A DNA stretch of 38,932 nucleotides. Origin: Rikenellaceae bacterium (lineage in GTDB: Bacteria > Bacteroidota > Bacteroidia > Bacteroidales > Rikenellaceae). Every line of letters starts with the position of its first letter. Within the stretch, counting starts at the first letter, position 1. The position numbers and the translations under genes are program-made. The stretch is from NCBI GenBank assembly GCA_015060115.1, contig SUZB01000020.1, forward strand, positions 1 to 38,932, in the 5' to 3' direction. Shown here one piece after another: positions 34,899 to 38,932 of the stretch. A model generated the notes under the pieces. The model was not told the origin of the DNA and searched no databases. It saw only the letters and a list, made by a program, of their open reading frames with translations.

Positions 34899-35063
34899 CT
34901 AACCTCGCTCGTTTGTATTATTCAAAATTATCAACGCAGCCAATACGCCGGGTACCCAGCCGAGGAGCGTTAGCAGAAAGACAATGACAAACGAGCCACA
35001 GCCCTGGTCGATAACGGCCAGGGGTGGAAATAGTATCGAAAGAATTACTCTAAAAAGCGACAT
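34899..35063 (-). CDS. YqaE/Pmp3-family small membrane protein
   Basis: This 54-aa protein starts at ATG 35063 (MSLFRVILSILFPPLAV). It consists of two membrane helices with the family hallmarks FPPLAV, GCG and TLLGWVPGVLAALII. A longer frame upstream lacks support. Pmp3/YqaE proteins are linked to membrane potential and salt or stress tolerance in other organisms. It lies 22 bp downstream of the GH30 gene on the same strand. Its stop lies at the edge of a repeat. Confidence 0.85.
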   Translation of the reverse strand: MSLFRVILSILFPPLAVIDQGCGSFVIVFLLTLLGWVPGVLAALIILNNTNERG

Positions 35064-35085
35064 AAAAGTGTTGTATTGCAGTTTG

Positions 35086-36822
35086 TTACCAAACAATAGA
35101 TGTTACCGAGCGACCGGCAAGTGTCAAGACGAAATCACCCTTGGGGCTTCGTACAACAACCCTCTGGTCATCCTCCTTGTCGTTGAGTACCACAGCCGAG
35201 AGCGTGCCATCGGGGTTCTCGAATGCCGAGAGTGTTACGCCTGCACCCGACGACTTGATGCGCCAAGCACCGCGCTGTACCGCCTTCGACATATGGCCGA
35301 TGGCGTACCAGTGGCTACGATAGGTGAGCGTGTTGTAGGCATACGAGCCATCGCAATCAACAAATCCGTAGCAGGTGGTGCAACCTCCGGGGCGGTTGGG
35401 GCCACGCTCCGCATCGAGCATAAAGTTCCAGAGCACTACGGCACGGCAGTAGTTGTTGATAGTGCCGAGACATACCTCGCGGATATGCCAGAGCAGGTTA
35501 TCGCCAAAGTTGGGACACCAAGTACCGATGCTCTGCTCGGTAAAGTAGATGCTCTTTGTGGGGTCGGCCTTGTAGATTTGTGCAAGTGCCGATGAACTAC
35601 CACCATAGGCGTGCCAAGCCGAGCCCTCGACATACTTCGATGCCTCCTTATCGGCATAGATATTCTTTACAAAGTCCGTAACATCGAAGTTGTGGTCGTA
35701 AATCCATATCTTGGTGTCGAGCTCTGCTGCCTCGAAGGCTGGGCCGAGGTTGTTCTTGATAAAGTTGCGCTGCTGCTCCCATGACATATAGGTAGATGCC
35801 GAGTTACCATCGTGCAGAGGCTCATTCTGAGGTGTGATAGCCTCAATCTTAAAGCCGTTAGCCTCCATCTCCTCTACCCACATCACAAGATACTGGGCAT
35901 ACTCATCGTAGTATTCGGGGTTGAGCCTACCACCCGCCCACTTTGTGTAGGGCTCGTTAGAGTAGCGGTCAATCTTCATCCATAGTGGGGCAGTCCAAGG
36001 TGCTGCGATAATCTTTACATCGGGGTTGATAGCCAAAATCTCGCGCAAGATGGGGAATAGATAGGTCTTGTCCTCGTCGTGTACGCCGAAGAACTCCAAG
36101 CCCTCATTGTCGCACCAAGTGAACTCCGAAAGCGAGAAGTCCGAGCAGCCAATCGAGACGCGGATATAGTTGTAGCCAAGACCCTCGGTGGGGTGGAATG
36201 CCGCCTTGAGAATCTTCTCACGCTCGGCGGGCTTCATCTTCGAGAGGTTGTATGCCGACGAGCCTGTGATAGCGGGGCCAAAGCCCTCCATAGTCTGATA
36301 ACGGGTGCTGTTGTCGATGCTAATCTCCACAGCGTCATTGGGCAGGGTGCTTGTGTCGCTTGCCTCGATATCCTTGAATAGCATTGTTTTAGATGCTGTG
36401 GTCGTGATAGCCTTAACGCCCGCTTCGGGGAAGTTGTAGTCTATCTCGCCCGATGTCTTAACCTCGATGCCCACAACATTGGTATATACCGAGTTGCGAC
36501 CCGCAATGCCGTAGACATTGTAGGTGTAGCCCGCCTCCAAACCATCGAAGGTGAGGGTAGCTGTCTCGGTGAGCTTTGTGCCCTTTGTCATTGCAGTAAG
36601 CTGGGGTGTTTGAGACTCTGCATCGAGAAGTAGACAGTAGGCGATGTCTGCATTTTTTAGCGTTACAGCGACCTCTACTGTGTTGTCGGTGGCGTTTGTC
36701 TGCCTAAGCTCGATTGTCGTCTTATCCTCATTGGGGGTAGGCGCCGAAGCGGGCTCCTTGCCACAACCGCTAAATAGCGTTGCAAGGACTACGATAAGTG
36801 TAGTTGCGATATTTATTGCCAT
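35086..36822 (-). CDS. GH30-family glycoside hydrolase lipoprotein
   Basis: This is a 578-aa protein with a type II signal peptide (lipobox FSGC, Cys20) followed by a Pro/Glu linker, so it is probably anchored at the outer membrane. Residues 36-125 form an Ig/Fn3-like domain. Residues 165-500 form the GH30 (beta/alpha)8 barrel with acid/base Glu334 (TPQNEP) and nucleophile Glu429 (YFTEQSIG); the start motif TMEGFGPAIT is typical. A small beta side domain closes the protein (510-578). The family contains glucosylceramidases and beta-1,6-glucanases; which applies is not decided. A DUF6377 regulator is divergent. Confidence 0.92.
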   Translation of the reverse strand: MAINIATTLIVVLATLFSGCGKEPASAPTPNEDKTTIELRQTNATDNTVEVAVTLKNADIAYCLLLDAESQTPQLTAMTKGTKLTETATLTFDGLEAGYTYNVYGIAGRNSVYTNVVGIEVKTSGEIDYNFPEAGVKAITTTASKTMLFKDIEASDTSTLPNDAVEISIDNSTRYQTMEGFGPAITGSSAYNLSKMKPAEREKILKAAFHPTEGLGYNYIRVSIGCSDFSLSEFTWCDNEGLEFFGVHDEDKTYLFPILREILAINPDVKIIAAPWTAPLWMKIDRYSNEPYTKWAGGRLNPEYYDEYAQYLVMWVEEMEANGFKIEAITPQNEPLHDGNSASTYMSWEQQRNFIKNNLGPAFEAAELDTKIWIYDHNFDVTDFVKNIYADKEASKYVEGSAWHAYGGSSSALAQIYKADPTKSIYFTEQSIGTWCPNFGDNLLWHIREVCLGTINNYCRAVVLWNFMLDAERGPNRPGGCTTCYGFVDCDGSYAYNTLTYRSHWYAIGHMSKAVQRGAWRIKSSGAGVTLSAFENPDGTLSAVVLNDKEDDQRVVVRSPKGDFVLTLAGRSVTSIVW

Positions 36823-36854
36823 AGTATCTATATTTTAGTTATTTTCACTTCTTA

Positions 36855-36862
36855 CAAAGATA
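36855..36862 (-). promoter_or_regulatory. -7 box of the GH30 gene
   Basis: TATCTTTG (complement of 36855-36862) lies about 32 bp before the GH30 ATG. The -33 is not clear, which fits a regulated promoter. Confidence 0.5.
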
Positions 36863-36977
36863 CAAAAAAAATTACAAAACATTGACAATATTTCCTATGT
36901 TATATGGCAATAATATGGAAATTAGATAGGTAAATATGCTGATTATTAGCGCGGTAGTATATTTATAAAGTGGTCAG

Positions 36978-37009
36978 TTTGCAATTGTCCGAAAGATTTA
37001 TTATCTTTG
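36978..37009 (+). promoter_or_regulatory. Promoter of the DUF6377 regulator, predicts leaderless mRNA
   Basis: TTTG (36978-36981), a 20-bp spacer and TATCTTTG (37002-37009) match the full consensus. The ATG at 37016 is 7 nt after the -7 box, so the RNA should start at or beside the start codon. Confidence 0.8.
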
Positions 37010-37015
37010 TACATT

Positions 37016-38692
37016 ATGAAAACTACCAAACTACTCTCAACGATATTGCTCCTTGTTGCAGGAGTATTTACCTCTAACGCCATAGTGGCGCAAGATGCTG
37101 TATTCGAAGAACTTGACCGTGCGTTGGAGAGCGCACAAGAGTATATAGATGTTCGTGAAACGAAGATTGCGGGCTACAATGCTATGCTTCAGCAAGAGAC
37201 ATTGTCGCCCATTCAGCGCTACAATATCTACAAGAGCCTCTACGAGGAGTACTACTCGTTCCAGTTTGATAAGGCTATGGAGATGCTCGACCGCCGTTAT
37301 GAGCTATCTTCGATGCTTGGCGATAAGAGGCTTATTGCCGATGACCAGCTCGACCGCGCTATGCTCTACTCAATCTCGGCGATGTTCCTCGAAGCGGGCG
37401 ATGTTATCGACAAAGAGATTGATACCCTGCATCTTACCCACGAGCAGTTGGTGCGCTATTACAATACCCAGCAACGCTTCCACTCCGACTTTTGGCACTA
37501 TACAAGTGATGAAGATGCTCGCAACCGCTCGGCAGCAAAGCGAACATACTACCGCAACCGCATACTTGAGATTACTGACGAGAGCGACCCTACGCACCGC
37601 GATATAGTTTTGCGCAACCTCACCGAGAGTGGCCGTTGGGCAGAGGCCGAGTTGCTCAACTTGGAGCTTTTGGAGGGCTACACCCCCGATGAGCACGAGT
37701 ATGCTATGTATGCATACGACCGTGCCCGCATCCTTGAGGCGTTGGAGCGCCGTAGTGAGATGCGTGAGTGGTTTGCACGCTCGGCAATATCGGATATTCG
37801 CACCGCCACCAAGGACCACGCCTCGTTGTGTAGCCTTGCGCAGAACCTCTTGGAGGTAGATGACATTGAGCGTGCGTTCCGCTATGTAACAATATCGCTC
37901 AACGATGCCCTCTACTACAACGCCAAGCTGCGCCCATGGCAGATTTCGGCGATAATACCCGAAATAGAAAAAGCATATCAGAATAAGCAACAGGCACAAC
38001 ACGAGGCATTAGAGAGGCAGGAGGCTCACTCGCGCTACCTCGCAATGATAATCTCGGTGCTTGCCGTGTTGTTGCTTGCTATATGCTGTTATATGGCATA
38101 TCTTCTTCGTCGCTCGCTGAAATCTTCACGCAAGATTCGTGAGATGAATGAGCGTATCGAGGGGGCAAATACCGAGTTGCAGAAGTTGAACGATAAGTTG
38201 GAGCATGTGAATAGCGACCTTCGCGAGGCAAATGCCGTAAAAGAGGAGTATATCGCCCTCTTCCTCTCGATGTGCTCGGACTATATCGAGAAGCTCACCA
38301 CGATGCAGCGTAGCGTGCGCCGTAAGCTCTCGCAGGGCAAGGTTCAGGAGTTGGAGCGTGAGCTACAATCATCAAGCCTTATGGACGAGGAGTTAGACAA
38401 CTTCTACCAGATGTTCGACAACGCCTTCCTAAACCTCTATCCCAACTTTGTCGATGAGTTCAACGCTCTGCTTAAGCCCGATGCTCATATCGAGCCTAAG
38501 CGTGGCGAAAGACTAAATACCGAGCTTCGTATCTTCGCCCTTATACGCCTCGGCATCCACGACTCATCGCGCATAGCATCGCTACTGCGCTACTCGGTAA
38601 ATACGATTTACAACTACCGCGCCCGCACCAAGAATAGCGCTCTGAGTGATCGCGATAGCTTCGAGGAGCGAATAAAGACCATTGGAAAGTAG
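37016..38692 (+). CDS. Membrane-bound DUF6377-type regulator with C-terminal HTH
   Basis: This is a 558-aa protein from ATG 37016 (MKTTKLLSTILLLVAGVF signal sequence); a TTG three codons upstream overlaps the -7 box and is rejected. Residues 30-335 are an alpha-helical, TPR-like extracytoplasmic sensor. One membrane helix follows (342-364, AMIISVLAVLLLAICCYMAYLL), then a coiled coil (about 370-410), a cytoplasmic helical region, and a C-terminal helix-turn-helix-like end (about 505-540, SSRIASLLRYSVNTIYNYRA). The architecture matches the Bacteroidales DUF6377 regulators I recall. It may control the divergent GH30 gene. Confidence 0.82.
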   Translation: MKTTKLLSTILLLVAGVFTSNAIVAQDAVFEELDRALESAQEYIDVRETKIAGYNAMLQQETLSPIQRYNIYKSLYEEYYSFQFDKAMEMLDRRYELSSMLGDKRLIADDQLDRAMLYSISAMFLEAGDVIDKEIDTLHLTHEQLVRYYNTQQRFHSDFWHYTSDEDARNRSAAKRTYYRNRILEITDESDPTHRDIVLRNLTESGRWAEAELLNLELLEGYTPDEHEYAMYAYDRARILEALERRSEMREWFARSAISDIRTATKDHASLCSLAQNLLEVDDIERAFRYVTISLNDALYYNAKLRPWQISAIIPEIEKAYQNKQQAQHEALERQEAHSRYLAMIISVLAVLLLAICCYMAYLLRRSLKSSRKIREMNERIEGANTELQKLNDKLEHVNSDLREANAVKEEYIALFLSMCSDYIEKLTTMQRSVRRKLSQGKVQELERELQSSSLMDEELDNFYQMFDNAFLNLYPNFVDEFNALLKPDAHIEPKRGERLNTELRIFALIRLGIHDSSRIASLLRYSVNTIYNYRARTKNSALSDRDSFEERIKTIGK

Positions 38693-38932
38693 TTGTTAGT
38701 TATTAGTTGTTAGTTGTTAGAGTTGCGCTCGTTCCGAGCGCGGGCTAACGCCACAAGGGGCAATAGGGTTCTGAGGGGCAAAAGGGGTGTAAGGTTAGCA
38801 AGAACCTTGATAGTCATACCCACCTTAAGGTTAGTCGCCACGCTCTATCTCCTCTCTGTCGTTTCCTAAAATAGGTTGACTCGTTGCACCTTATTAACGG
38901 ATAAAAGAAAGACTCAGGTTAGATAATAAAAC
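38693..38932. repeat. Intergenic repeats at the right edge
   Basis: It holds a TTAGTTATTAGTTGTTAG repeat, the palindrome GCGCTCGTTCCGAGCGC (38725-38741), and the inverted copy (38758-38854) of the 97-bp repeat at 17422-17518. From 38870 on, sequence including AAAATAGGTTGACTCGTTGC continues to the edge with no recognisable gene. It might be an insertion-sequence end, but this cannot be shown. Confidence 0.65.

Noticed and set aside
37007..37015. TTG start three codons upstream for the DUF6377 regulator
   Set aside because: It overlaps the -7 promoter box; ATG 37016 gives a normal signal sequence.
38870..38932. Insertion-sequence end at the right edge
   Set aside because: The text AAAATAGGTTGACTCGTTGC is suggestive, but no transposase or second end is in the window.

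Overview
The window is a chromosomal stretch from a Bacteroidota bacterium, almost certainly an anaerobic gut-type Bacteroidales. A Rikenellaceae/Alistipes-like genus is plausible, but I cannot fix the genus from sequence alone. The evidence is Bacteroidota promoters (-33 TTTG, about 20 bp, -7 TAnnTTTG), no Shine-Dalgarno sequences, a Na+-translocating NADH:quinone reductase, a single-chain pyruvate:ferredoxin oxidoreductase, a PPi-type phosphofructokinase, a GH30 lipoprotein, a SusC-type plug protein, and DUF5723, DUF4834 and DUF6377 type proteins.

Layout. 1-800: a gene start at the left edge (-), repeats, and tRNA-Ser(GCT) with a partial duplication of its 3' end and terminator. 0.9-4.4 kb: a TrmH/SpoU methyltransferase (-), an exported outer-membrane-like protein with a G9 tract, and glnS. 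4.8-8.7 kb: a large unknown lipoprotein with a DUF5723 outer-membrane protein. 8.9-11.1 kb: a minus-strand operon of tatD-like hydrolase, tcdA and a D-2-hydroxyacid dehydrogenase. 11.3-17.1 kb: nqrABCDEF. 17.2-18.1 kb: gene-free repeats and a structured leader. 18.1-21.7 kb: pyruvate:ferredoxin oxidoreductase. 21.8-23.9 kb: a plug-only TonB-receptor-like protein (-) and phosphofructokinase (+). 24.3-28.0 kb: a minus-strand methionine operon (29-aa Met/Cys-rich leader peptide, metY, metX, hom). 28.3-31.5 kb (-): gapA, mlaF-like/mlaE-like ABC genes and DUF4834. 31.7-34.5 kb: an alpha/beta hydrolase and a YfcE-type phosphoesterase (-), then an exported esterase (+). 34.9-38.7 kb: YqaE/Pmp3 and a GH30 glycosidase (-), divergent from a membrane-bound DUF6377 regulator (+).

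The enzymes fit fermentative anaerobic energy metabolism. Phosphofructokinase and GAPDH feed glycolysis, POR makes acetyl-CoA and reduced ferredoxin, and NQR turns NADH oxidation into a sodium gradient. The met operon makes homoserine and homocysteine.

The most unusual content is non-coding. Seven copies of a roughly 127-136 bp folded element lie in the window. Six are fused exactly to the TAA stop codon of glnS, nqrF, POR, pfk, gapA and the esterase, always in the same orientation relative to the gene. The seventh is tandem to the esterase copy. The copies share a branched fold (outer stem, small 5' hairpin, long variable stem, conserved apical stem) with compensatory base changes. This is the best candidate here for an undescribed system. 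Second is a Met/Cys-rich, apparently leaderless leader peptide ahead of the met operon. Intergenic DNA is also filled with several families of short modular repeats.
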